Assembly (NCBI RefSeq): GCF_032452875.1
Contig: NC_083882.1
Location: 56,869,614 to 56,933,613 of the forward strand
DNA length: 64,000 nt
Direction: 5' to 3'
Source of the DNA: Bos javanicus
Taxonomy: Eukaryota > Chordata > Mammalia > Artiodactyla > Bovidae
In this document: piece by piece, positions 1 through 10,059 of the stretch
Position numbering within the stretch: position 1 is the first letter of the stretch
How the letters are laid out: every line of letters begins with the position of its first letter
Translations under genes and position numbers: made by a program
Notes under the pieces: generated by a model
Told to the model about the DNA's origin: nothing
The model's input: the letters and a program-made list of their open reading frames with translations, nothing else
Databases searched by the model: none

Positions 1-112
1 CACCTGGTCATGTGACAACTTATGATATGACATGCTGAATTAGCTCATGTTGCAATGAGGATAAAGCTCTAGGCTTAATACCTTTACTCCTGTACCAACA
101 GTAGTATTTTAT

Positions 113-850
113 TCTTTTTTGATTTTTAAAATTTTTATTGAAATATAGTTGATTTACAATGTGTCAGTTTCAGGTTTATAGCAAAGCGATTCAATTATAC
201 ATATATACAGTTCAGTTCAGTTCAGTCGCTCAGTTGTGTCCGACTCTTTGTGACCCCGTGAATCGCAGCACGCCAGTCCTCCCCGTCCATCACCAACTCC
301 CAGAGTTCACTCAGACTCACGTCCATTGAGTCAGTGATGCCATCCAACCATCTCATCCTCTGTTGTCCTCTTCTCCTCCTGCCCCCAATCCCTCCCAGCA
401 TCAGAGTCTTTTCCAATGAGTCAATTCTTCGCATGAGGTGGCCAAAGTACTGGAGTTTCAGCTTTAGCATCATTCCTTCCAAAGAAATCCCAGGGCTGAT
501 CTCCTTCAGAATGGACTGGTTGGATCTCCTTGCAGTCCAAGGGACTCTCAAGAGTCTTCTCCAACACCACACTTCAAAAGCATCAATTCTTTGGCGCTCA
601 GCCTTCTTCACAGTCCAACTCTCACATCCATACATGACCACAGGAAAAACCATATACCTCTATCTAAATCTATATCTATTCTTTTTTAGAAACTTCTTCA
701 TTGTAGATTATTGTAAGATGTTGACTAGTTTCCTGTGCTACACTCTAGGTCCTTGTCGGTTATCTATTTTATTTATAGTAGTGTGTTTATTTTAATCCCA
801 AACTTCTAATTTATCCCTCTCCCTTTTCCTTTGGTAACCATAAGCTTGTT
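113..850 (-). mobile_element. L1 3' end (artiodactyl L1 3' UTR), split by BovB
   Basis: The stretches 113-207 and 653-850 are two halves of one L1 3' UTR in antisense: the T-rich start and GATTTACAATGTGTCAGTTT on the left, and TAGGTCCTTGTCGGTTATCT plus AATCCCAAACTTCTAATTTA on the right. The BovB at 208-652 lies between them. Confidence 0.65.
208..652 (-). mobile_element. BovB 3' end, 5'-truncated
   Basis: Starts with the CAGTTCAGTTCAG tail typical of antisense BovB. The minus strand encodes the C-terminal part of the BovB reverse transcriptase (VVMYGCESWTVKKAE, GGRRRRGQQRMRWLDG) up to the stop. It is inserted in the L1 3' UTR and is truncated and non-functional. Confidence 0.92.
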
Positions 851-1084
851 TTCTATGTCAACAGTAATAGTAGTGTTTTAGTAAACTACATGCCCTAAGA
901 CAAAAAAGGAGGGAAAGAAGGGAGACAGGAAGGAAAAAGGAAAGCCCTGTCAGAATTTGTCAATTTCAATTCATGGTGTAAATATTCCTCCAATTTTTCT
1001 CCCATAAGCTGCTATGTGCCAGCTGCAGTACACTATTGTGTAGCAAATGTGCTTACTTCCATCAGAGCACTTACCACACTTTAC
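851..1084. other. No recognised feature
   Basis: AT-rich sequence with a short purine-rich run at about 905-945. No gene or clear repeat was recognised. Confidence 0.4.
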
Positions 1085-1225
1085 TCTATTTATCTTTTTT
1101 CCTATCAGTCTTCTTCACCTGACTGTAGCAAATTAAAAGCAAACACTTTGTGTTGCTTGTCTCTGCATATCCAGTACTTGCTTCATAAGTAGTTAACTGA
1201 AGAAATAAAGAAATGAATGTTGATC
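1085..1225 (+). mobile_element. Possible old MIR or L2 3' fragment
   Basis: The order GTGTTGCTTGTCTCTGCATA, CCAGTACTTG, then AAATAAAGAAATGAATG resembles the 3' end shared by old MIR and L2 elements. Similarity is weak. Confidence 0.35.
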
Positions 1226-1340
1226 TGGTAAATATTTACACTTCAAAAATAAAGACTTTTTAAAAGCACTTAGTAGGAGAAATGGAACCCAAATTTCCCT
1301 GTGCACTAAATGCCAGTAAGTATTTGTGCACTGTCTAAAG

Positions 1341-1670
1341 AGGCAAGGAGATCCAGCCAGTCCACCCTAAAGGAGATCAGTCCTGAATATTCATTGGTAG
1401 GACTGATGTTGAAGCTGAAACTCCAATACTTTGGCCACCTGATGTGAAGAGCTGACTCATTTGAAAAGCCCCTGATGCTGGGAAAGATTGAGGGCAGGAG
1501 GAGAAGGGGACAACAGAGGATGAGATGGCTGGATGGCATCACCAACTCAATGGACATGAGTTTGGGTAAACTCTGGAAGTTGGTGATGGACAGGGAGGCC
1601 TGGCGTGCTGCAATTCATGAGGTCGCAAAGAGTCAGACACGACTGAGCAACTGAATTGAACTGAACTGAA
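1341..1670 (+). mobile_element. BovB 3' end, 5'-truncated
   Basis: Plus-strand BovB beginning at GCAAGGAGATCC and ending in the TGAACTGAACTGAA tail. The coding frame is broken, for example by a stop in place of the arginine codon in CACCTGATGTGAAGAGC. Confidence 0.9.
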
Positions 1671-1794
1671 GAGTCAGAAAGAAAGTAGAAGAACATCTAG
1701 TAATTCTAGTCAAGTTGTCATTTTTTGGAAAACCTCTCACAAACTACAGCAGGTAAATCCCTTGAAAATTTTTTTGTTGTAACCTTGAAATGGC

Positions 1795-1935
1795 ATAGCA
1801 TATTGGAACAGCTCTGTGCAAGTCTGCATTTGAATCTATCTTTGCCTTGTACTAGCTTCACAAGTTCTTAGGCTCAGTGTAAAAACTGTAAGATAAAAAT
1901 AATACTACCACTTTCAAAGGAGTGCTTGCAATTAC
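1795..1935 (+). mobile_element. MIR SINE, old copy
   Basis: The series TGCATTTGAATC, TACTAGCTTCACAAGTTCTTAG, then GTAAGATAAAAATAATA follows the MIR order (tRNA-like head, core, and the GTAAAATGGGGATAATAAT-like segment). Heavily diverged. Confidence 0.55.
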
Positions 1936-2069
1936 TTACCCATATTGGGTAACTAAGACAACTCTAATGTCTTAGAATTGTCTCTAAGATAATTCTACAG
2001 ATCACTTAAAGATTAAGACAAAAAACAGAAATAAGGATACAGTAGTAAAAAGCTACCTTTTAAAACTTT

Positions 2070-3008
2070 TTGAAATCAACAAGCAAAGACCATTCACAAT
2101 TTCTATATATTAATAATGAACCTATATAAACTGAAACATAATGTACCATTAACAATTACCCCCAAAGAAATGTAAATACACAGGTATTAACAAAACAAAC
2201 ATAGGATCTGTAAGCCATAAACTACAAACTATTGATGAAGGTAATCAAAGAATATTTAAGAAGTGAAGAGACATGTATTTATGAATTGGAAGACTTAGCA
2301 TCACAAAATTCTCCTCAAACTGATCTATAGGTTAATGCAATTTCTACCAAAATATCACCAAGGTTTTTTTTTTTTTTTTTTTTAATACAATTAATTTGAC
2401 TGACTCTAAAACGTATGTCAAAAGGCACAGCTCAAAATTAACTAAAACTTTATTGAAAAAGAATAAAGTGAGAGAGCATCACTCTACTTACTATTAAACC
2501 TTACTATATATAGCTACAGTAATCAAGAGAGTGTGGTATTAGGGAAGGAACAGACATATGGAACCGTGGGACACAATTTTAAACCCAGAAATAGACCCAT
2601 AAGAATATGTCAAAATGACTTTTGACAAAGGTGTAAAAGCAATTCAATGGGATAAGAGTTTTTCAACAAATGGTACTAGAGCTATAGGACAGGCATACGT
2701 AGGCAAAAAACCCAGAAAACCTCAACCTACACCACATACTTCATATAAAAATGGACTCAAACGGATCACAGACAAATACATAATGTAAAACTACAAAGCT
2801 TTCAGGAAAAATTGAGACCTATGGGCTAGACAGAGAACTCTTAGACTTGACAGTAAAAGCATGACACATAAATGAGAAAATGATGTTAGACTTAATAAGA
2901 AATGTAGAACTTTTGTTCTGTGGAAGATTCTTAAGGAGATGCTACAGACCAGAAATAGACTGGGACAAAATATTTGCAAACAGAACATCCAACAAAGGAT
3001 TATATCTA
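2070..3008 (+). mobile_element. Old L1 ORF2 fragment, first half
   Basis: Degraded plus-strand L1 ORF2 sequence. Recognisable parts are the GTCAACACA-like region, the 'one-third of ORF2' block around 2520-2660 (GTGTGGTATTAGG, ATAGACCCATA, CAAAATGACTTTTGACAAAGG) and the C-terminal part after 2700. It continues at 4894 after a BovB-derived block. A T-run at 2365-2384 interrupts it. Confidence 0.7.
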
Positions 3009-4146
3009 TCCACGTTTTGTCAGAACTCTCCACCATGACCTCTCCATCTTGGGTGGCCCTACACGATGGCATGGCTCATAGTTTCATTGAGTTAGACAAG
3101 GCTGTGATCCATGTGATCAGTTTGGTTAGTTTTCTGTAACTGTGGTGGTTTTCATGGTGGTTTTCATTCTGTCTGCTCTCTGATGGATAAGGATAAGAGG
3201 TTTGTGGAATCTTCCTGATGGGAGGGACTGGCTGAGGGAGGGGCCATGCTCAGTAAATCTTTAATCCAATTTTCTATTGATGGGTGGGGCTGTGTTCTCT
3301 CTCAGTAGTTTGGCCCGAGGTCAAACTATGGTAGGGGTAATGGCAACCTCCTTCAAAAGGGCTTATGCCAGCATGCATGGTTCCCAGGACTGTTGTATTC
3401 AGTGACCCTGAGCCTGTGGCAGGCCACAGTCAACCCGCGCCTCTGCTGGAGACTCCTGGACACTCATAGGCAAGTCTGGCTCAGTCTTTTGTGGGGTCCT
3501 TTCTCCTGGGTCCTGGTGTGCACAAGGTTTTGTTTGTGCCCTCCAAGAATCCATTTCCCCAGTCCTGTGGGAGTCCTGCAATCAAATCCCACTGGTCTTC
3601 AGAGTCAAATTCCCTGGGAATTCTCAGTACCTTTGTTGGATCCCCAGGTTGGGAAATCTGTTGTGAGCTCTAGAACTTTTGCAACAGTATGAGAACTTCT
3701 TTGGTATAATTGTTCTCCGGTTTATGGGCCGTCTGCTTGGTGGCTCTGCAGTGGGGCTAATGGCGACCTCCTCCAAGAGGACTTATGCCACATGCCACGT
3801 CTCCCAGGTCTGCTGCAGCCAGAGCCCCTGTCCCTGTGGCAGGCCACTGCTGACCCATGCCTTTGCAGGAGACACTCAAACACTCAAAGGCAGGTCTGGC
3901 TCTGTCACTTGTGGGGTCCCTGGGTCCTGATACACACAAGGTTTTGCTTGAGTCCTCTGAGCATCTCTGGTGGCTATGCGGTTTGATTCTAAACATGATT
4001 TTGCCCCTCCAACCATCTTGTTGGGGTTTCTCATTTGCCCTTTGATGTGGGGTATCTTTTTTTGGTGGGATCCAAAATCCTCCTGTTGATGGTTGTTCAG
4101 TGGTTAGTTGCAATTTTGAAGTTTTTGCAGAAGATGAGCATATATC
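3009..4146 (-). mobile_element. Antisense BovB 5' UTR-like segment with internal duplication
   Basis: A GC-richer block unlike its surroundings. On the minus strand it ends ...GGAGAGTTCTGACAAAACG, which I recall directly upstream of the BovB coding region in full-length ruminant copies. It contains an imperfect direct repeat: about 3330-3550 and 3750-3965 share TAATGGC-ACCTCC, GGCTTATGCCA, GTGGCAGGCCAC and CACAAGGTTTTG at a spacing of about 420 bp. Short ORFs here (such as 3393-3692) are not genes. Assignment to BovB rather than to an L1 5' UTR is from memory. Confidence 0.5.
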
Positions 4147-4229
4147 CTTCTACTCAAACTTAAGGCATTAGAAACTTACTCCCCACTGGGCCAATACTGG
4201 CATATTGGGAAGAGGACTCATTCATCTAT

Positions 4230-4789
4230 TCATCTAGACTTTCAAACTACTGCACAATTGCACTCATCTCACATGCTAGCAAAGTAAGGCTCAAAATTCT
4301 CCAAGCAAGTCTTCAACAGGACGTGAACTGAGAACTTACAGATGTTCAAGCTGGTTTTAGAAAAGGCAGAACAACCAGAGATCAAATTGCCAACATCCAT
4401 TGGATCACAGAAAAAGCAATGGAGTTCCAGAAAAACATCTATTTCTGCTTTATTGACTATACCAAAGCCTTTGACTGTGTGGATCACAACAAACTGTGGA
4501 AAATTCTTTAAGAGATGGGAATATCAGACCACCTTACCTGCCTCCTGAGAAGTCTGTATGCAGGTCAAGAAGCAACAGCAAGAACTGGACATGGAACAAT
4601 GCACTGGTTCCAAGTTGGGAAAGGAGTACATCAAGGCTGTATATTGTCACCCTGCTTATTTAACTTATATGCAGAGTGCATCATGCGAAATGCTGGACTG
4701 TGTGAAGCACAGGCTGGAATCAAGATTGCTGGGAGAAATATCAATAACCTCAGATATGCAGATGACACCATCTTTATGGCAGAAAGAGA
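4230..4789 (+). mobile_element. BovB reverse transcriptase middle fragment
   Basis: Plus-strand BovB coding sequence with TKAFDCVDHNKL-type text (here a broken frame), then GVHQGCILSPCLFNLYAE and NNLRYADDTIFMAE, which is the RT YADD motif. It stops abruptly at 4789, where the next 104 bp are BovB in the opposite orientation. Confidence 0.88.
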
Positions 4790-4893
4790 AGCGTCTTTTA
4801 ATTTCATGACTGCTGTCACCATCTGCAGTGACTTTGGAACCTAAGAAAATAGTCTGTCACTGTTTCCATTGTTTCCCCATCTATTTACCAAGG
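4790..4893 (-). mobile_element. Inverted BovB fragment
   Basis: GCGTCTTTTAATTTCATG, then CACCATCTGCAGTGACTTTGG and GTTTCCCCATCTATTT, is antisense BovB from just downstream of the YADD region. It abuts the sense fragment 4230-4789. Confidence 0.8.
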
Positions 4894-5221
4894 CAACTAA
4901 GAACATAATAAGATCTTCAGTATCATTATGTGTCAGAGAATGAAAATTAAAACCACAGTGTGATATCACTACATACCTATCAGAATGGCTACAGTAAAAA
5001 ATGACAATGCCATAAACTGCAAGGATGTAGAGCCCTGGGTCATCATACATTGCTGGTGGGATATAAAACAGTACAGGCCCTCTGAAAATGTTTGGAAGTT
5101 TCTTATAAAACTAAATAAAACTTACAAAGTTTCTTAGAAAACTTTGAAAACTACCATACTCCAGCAATTGCATTCTTAGCCATTAACCTCATAGAAGTAA
5201 CAACATATATTCACAGCAGGC
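4894..5221 (+). mobile_element. Old L1 ORF2 fragment, second half
   Basis: Continues the L1 broken at 3008. It includes the CAGAATGGCTACAGT block, the CATTGCTGGTGGGAT block and the ACTCCAGCAATTGCATTC block near the C-terminus of ORF2. It is followed directly by the 5' end of another L1. Confidence 0.7.
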
Positions 5222-6680
5222 AATTCAGGGAAGATGGCAGAAAAAGAAGCACCAGGAACCTGATCCCATCCTGGACAATAACACTGGCAAAATCTAGTGC
5301 AACTATGAATATTTTGGTACTATGGCATCTATTGTAGTCTTACAACTTTCAGGGACGTTTTAGATGGTAAGCTATAGTTAACATTGGTCAGTTTCAGCAA
5401 CTATGACAGTAGCAGTTACCATTTCCAGACTCCCAGCTCCATGACAGGCAGCTGTGCCCACATTTCTAGAGCAGCTTGCACACAGCTTATAAGAGTCACA
5501 GGGGGCAAAACAGTCACCATCTTCCAATTACTGGGGAGCTGTGCTCTGATCAGTGACTGCTGCTTCTGGCTACAGACGTGCACAGAAAATGAATACAGTA
5601 TTATTGTTGCTTTCCTCACCATGGCTCCCCCCTCACTGAAGCAAACATCTTCCCTTTCCACTAAAATGACTTCCAGTGGATTTAAAGGTTCAGTGCTCTT
5701 TCTTCCCCACCATTCATTTATCTCTTTCCCCCCTTTTTGGAGCCAGACATTAAAGATTAAGACATGCAACATATATGGGGAAAATTATGAAGTGATCACA
5801 TATGCCAGGGAAAGGCATATTAGAGACCTAGAAGACCTTAAGTTTTGGTACAGAGACAACAACAACAAAACAAACAAACAAAAAAACCCCAAACAGATAG
5901 CAAAACCCAGAAAACCCTGGAGAAGGAGGAGATTCTGATTTCAAGAGTTACCAGATTATTACATTCAGTGTCCAGTTTTTAAGAAAAAAATCACAAAGTG
6001 TACAAAGAAACAAGAGAGTACGGTTTCATTCAAAGGAAAAATAAATAAATCAACAAGAACTGTCCCTGGAAAAGAGCTGATTTCAGATATACTAGATGAA
6101 GAGTTTTAAAAAACCATCTTGAAGATACTCAAAGAATTAAAAGAAGATATATAATTTTTTTAAAAATGAAGAAAACAGAAACATTAATAGACAGAAAGCC
6201 TAGAAAATACCACTCCCAACTCTAGAGCTGAAAATCATAATGAATGAAATGAAAAACTGAATATTAAAATCCAAAGGCAGATTTGACCAAACAGAAGAAA
6301 TAATTAGTGAACTAGAAGATGAATCAATAGATATTAATGATTCTGTGGAAAAGAAGCAAAAAAAGATTGATGAAAATGGAACAGAGCCTAAGATATCTGT
6401 GGGACACCATTCAGCAAGTCAATATATGCATTTTTAGGTCCCAAAAGGAGAGAGAAAGGAGCAGAGAGAATATCTGAAGAAATAATGGCTGAAGCCTGCC
6501 CAAAGGTGATGGAAGATATGAATATAAATATCCAATCAACTCTAAGTAAGATGAACTCAAAGAGATCCTCCCTGTGACACACTATATAATCAAAGTTCCA
6601 AAAGCCAAAGGCAAAGAAAGAATCTTGAAGCATTTGTCTTGTTGGAGATTCACAGGCACAGAAGGAAATTAAGATATCCC
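5222..6680 (+). mobile_element. Old L1 5' UTR and ORF1 region
   Basis: Begins with GGGAAGATGGCAGAAAAAGA, an L1 5' UTR opening. ORF1-like text follows from about 5870 (GAGATTCTGATTTCAAGAGT, GAACTGTCCCTGGAAAAGAG, GAGCTGAAAATCATAATGAATG). All frames are interrupted. A 184-codon ORF at 5384-5938 falls in the UTR part and has no recognised function. Confidence 0.65.
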
Positions 6681-6952
6681 AGCACCCCACTCCAGTACTC
6701 TTGCCTGGAAAATCCCATGGACAGAGGAGCCTGGTGGGCTGCAGTCCATGGGGTCGCGAAGAGTCGGACATGACCGAGCGATTTCACTTTCACTTTATGC
6801 ATTGGAAAAGGAAATGGCAACCCACTCCAGTGTTCTTGCCTGGAGAATCCCAGGGATGGGGGAGCCTGGTGGGCTGCTGTCTATGGGGTCGCACAGAGTC
6901 GGACACGACTGAAGCGACTTAGCAGTAGCAGCAGCAGCAGCAGCAGCAGCAG
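6681..6952 (+). mobile_element. Bov-A2 SINE with (AGC)n tail
   Basis: Two BovA monomers in tandem, each with ACTCCAGTxxTCTTGCCTGG and GGTCGCxxAGAGTCGGACA. It ends in GAAGCGACTTAGCAGTAGC followed by an AGC microsatellite (about 6925-6952). Confidence 0.92.
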
Positions 6953-7591
6953 GTAAACGAAAGCTGAAGGAGTTCATGGGCACTAGATCAGCCCTGTAGG
7001 AAAAACTCAAGAGAGTACTCCAAGGTGAAATAAAGTCAAGAGACAGTAGCGCAAAGTCTAAGGGAGATAAAAGGATCTCAATGAAAGTAAATACAAGGGC
7101 AACGATAAAAGATAGTATTATTGTAACAATGGTGTGTAATTATAGTCTTTTATTTTATACATAATTTAGCAAAAGATCTATAGGAAAAAACCAGAATTAT
7201 TAGTCTAAAAGCTAATAATTTTATAACTTTATCAACTTCACATGTGGTCTTCTACATAATTTGAGACACTTCCATTTAGAGGAATTATTAGTTTATGTTT
7301 GACACATACAGTATATAAAAATGAAATTTTCTGACACCAAAAAGTGAAAATGGAAGGATTGGAGTCATAAAGAAGAGTTATTGCATGTTACTGAATTTAA
7401 GCTTGTATAAATTCAACCACAGTGTCATAACTTTAGGATGGTAAGTGTAATTCCCATGGTAACACAAAATAATTAGGTATAAAAAAATATAAAAAAAGAA
7501 ATGAGAAAAGGATTTAAGCAGTTCACTAAAAAACAACTAAACACAAAAGAAAACAGTAAGGAAGAAAATAAAGGAAAAATTATAAAGTATA
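6953..7591 (+). mobile_element. Old L1 continuation between two SINEs
   Basis: GCTGAAGGAGTTCATG...CTAGATCAG and the AAAAGATTTAAGCAG-like segment are L1 ORF1/inter-ORF sequence continuing from 6680. Frames are broken. Confidence 0.55.
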
Positions 7592-7860
7592 TGCTGCTGC
7601 TGCTGCTAAGTCGCTTCAGTAATGTCTGACTGTGCGACCCCATAGATGGCAGCCCACCAGGCTCCGCCATCCCTGGGATTCTCCAGGCAAGAACACTGGG
7701 GTGGGTTGCCATTTCCTTCTCCAATGCATGAAAGAAGTGAAAGTGAAGTCGCTCAGTCATGTCTGACTCTTTGCGAGCCCATGGATTGCAGCCCACCAGG
7801 CTCCTCCGTCCATGGAATTTTCCAGGCAAGAGTACTGGAGTGGGTTGCCATTGCCTTCTC
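7592..7860 (-). mobile_element. Bov-A2 SINE
   Basis: Antisense Bov-A2. It starts with a (TGC)n run and AAGTCGCTTCAGTAATGTCT, contains both BovA monomers, and ends GGGTTGCCATTGCCTTCTC. It is opposite in orientation to the copy at 6681-6952. Confidence 0.92.
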
Positions 7861-8825
7861 TGATAAGGTATATAGAAATAACAAATTAAAAACAGATGAC
7901 AGAAACAATATTAAAAAAATGACAGCAGTTAACAACATGACAATAATCTTCCCCATTTTCAGTAATTTTTAAAATGTAAATAGATTAAACTCTCCAATCA
8001 GAGATTGTCAGAATGCATAAAAACATATGACCCATGTTTATGCTGTCCACGAGAGACTCATTTAAGATCCAAATGCACAGACAGATTGCAAGTGAAAGGA
8101 CAGAAAAGTTATTCTATGCAAATAGTAACTAAAAAGAGCATGGGTGGCTATATTAATAGCAGATAAAACAGGGACTATGTAAAAAAAAGTTTACATGTGA
8201 CAAAGGAGGATATTATATATTAATACAAGTTTCAACATAGCAAGAAGATATATTAATTATAAACATTTACGTGCCTAATGATAGACCAGTAAAATTTACA
8301 AAGTAAACACTGACTAAACTGAAGCTGTATAGTAACAGTTGGAGACTTTAATATCTCATTCTCAATGATAAATAGAACAGTTAGACAGAAGATAAGGAAA
8401 CAGAGGACTTAACACAAGAAACTATATCTAAGAGACAGAACACTCAATCCAATAAGCCCATACACATTCTTCTCAAGTGCATGTGTGATGACTCTCACTT
8501 TAGATATGTTAGGTCACAAATTATATCCAATCAAACACAATGAAGTCAGAAGTCTAACAAAAGGAAAATTGGAAAATTCACATATTTGTGGGACTTAAGT
8601 CTAAGGGAGACAAAAAATCCTCAATAAAAGTAAATATAAGGGCAAGTATAAAAGATAGTATTATTACACTTTCAAGTAACTAAAGGATAAAGAAAGAAAT
8701 TGCAAGGGAAATGAAAAAAATATATGGAGATGAATGAAAATGAACACACAAAAACTCAAGGGATGCAGCAAAGGTGATGCTAAGGGGGAAATGCATAGCT
8801 ATAAATTCTTACATTTAAAACATAA
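7861..8825 (+). mobile_element. Old L1 ORF1-ORF2 segment
   Basis: Includes AAATAGATTAAACTCTCCAATC, GAGACTCATTTAAGATCC and ACAGTTGGAGACTTTAATA, the endonuclease-domain part of L1 ORF2. The ORF2 segment near GCTAAGGGGGAAATGCATAG at about 8780 corresponds to 56273 in the younger L1 of this window. Confidence 0.65.
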
Positions 8826-8952
8826 GAGGATTATTGCATCTATGTTCATCAGTAATGTGGGCCTGTAATTTTCTTTTTTGTGATATCTCTGCTTTTGGTA
8901 TCAGAGTGACGGTGGCCTCACACAATGAATTCAGAAGTGTTCCTTCCAAATA
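8826..8952 (-). mobile_element. Inverted L1 ORF2 segment
   Basis: Its reverse complement matches L1 ORF2 text seen in sense orientation at about 56905-57021 (GAGGCCACC, CTGATACCAAAA, TACTGATGAACATAGATGC). The sense text resumes at about 8967 with the next part of ORF2. Confidence 0.75.
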
Positions 8953-9511
8953 ATATCATCAATGTCACAGAAGAACATAGATGCAAAAATCCTCAACAAA
9001 ATATGAGGAAACCAAATCCAACAATATATTTAAAAGCTCATATACCATGATCAAGTGGGATCTATCCCAAGACTACAAGTTTTCAGTATTATCAGATTGA
9101 TCAGTGTGAAATACCACATTAACAAACTGAAGAATAAAACCCATATGATCATTTCAATAGATGTGGAAAAAGCTTTTGATAAATTTAAATATCCATTTAT
9201 GATAAAAACTCTACAGAAAGTGGGCAAACAGGGAACAGTCAGCATAATAAAGGCCACATATATGACAAACTCACAGCTAAGATCATACTCAGAGTTAAAA
9301 AGCTGAAAGCACTTCCTCTAAAATCAGATCAGGAACAAGACAAGAAGGCCCACACTTATCACTTTTATTCAACATAGTTTTGGAAGTCCTAGCCACAGAA
9401 ATCACAGAAGAAAAGAAATAAAATGAATTCAAATTGGAAAAGAAGAAGTAAAACTGACTCCGTAGATGACATGATAAAATAGAAAATACTAAAGACACTA
9501 CCAGAAAACTA
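8953..9511 (+). mobile_element. L1 ORF2 reverse transcriptase segment
   Basis: ATTTAAAAGCTCATATACCATGATCAAGTGGG, here broken, leads into HINKLKNKTHMIISIDVEKA, the L1 RT palm region, also visible at 57150. Frames are interrupted. It is split from its continuation at 10060 by a SINE and unassigned DNA. Confidence 0.75.
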
Positions 9512-9774
9512 CTGCTGCTGCTGAGTCGCTTCAGTCGTGTCCGACTCTATGCGACCCCATAGATGGTAGCCCACCAGGCTCCCCCATCCCTGGGATTCTC
9601 CAAGCAAGAACACTGGAGTGGATTGCTGTTTCCTTCTCCAATGCATGAAGGTAAAGAGTGAAAGTGAAGTCGCTCAGTCATGTCCAACTTTTAGCGACCC
9701 GCAGCCTACCAGGCTTCTCCGTCCATGGGATTTTCCAGGCAAGAGTACTGGAGTGGGGTGCCATTGCCTTCTCC
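9512..9774 (-). mobile_element. Bov-A2 SINE
   Basis: Antisense copy with a short (TGC)n start, GAGTCGCTTCAGTCGTGTCC, and both monomers. Confidence 0.9.
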
Positions 9775-10059
9775 TGGGTGGCCTCCATAGACTGTCTTAA
9801 AATTCTGCTTCAGAAATAATATTTAGGCTCAAGTTCAAACATCTAGTTCTGCCTATTTGTTCATGACTTCTCAAGCATTTAGAGCATCTGCTTTAGAAGA
9901 TAAAAATCCAAGAAGGCGAGAATGGCATCTCTTGCTCAGCATGCCTTGCTGTTGCATAACATATAGGTAGATTCTTCCTAAGCATGATTTAAGATGACTG
10001 AGGAGAAAACTCATATGAATCAAGTTGTTATTACTAACAAGTACCTATCTCTCTATCAA
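9775..10059. other. Unassigned segment inside an L1
   Basis: About 285 bp of non-L1 sequence between the SINE and the resumption of L1 ORF2 at GAATTCAGTGAAGTTG. No gene or known repeat was recognised. Confidence 0.4.

Noticed and set aside
208..240. Short CAGTT repeats considered as a CRISPR or satellite
   Set aside because: They are the simple 3' tails of BovB; no spacer-repeat structure exists anywhere in the window.
3393..4113. Overlapping GC-richer ORFs on both strands
   Set aside because: They fall in a repeated, non-coding 5' UTR-like segment; the ORFs reflect base composition.
5384..5938. A 184-codon ORF
   Set aside because: It lies in an L1 5' UTR-like region, shows no domain and overlaps an equally long antisense ORF.
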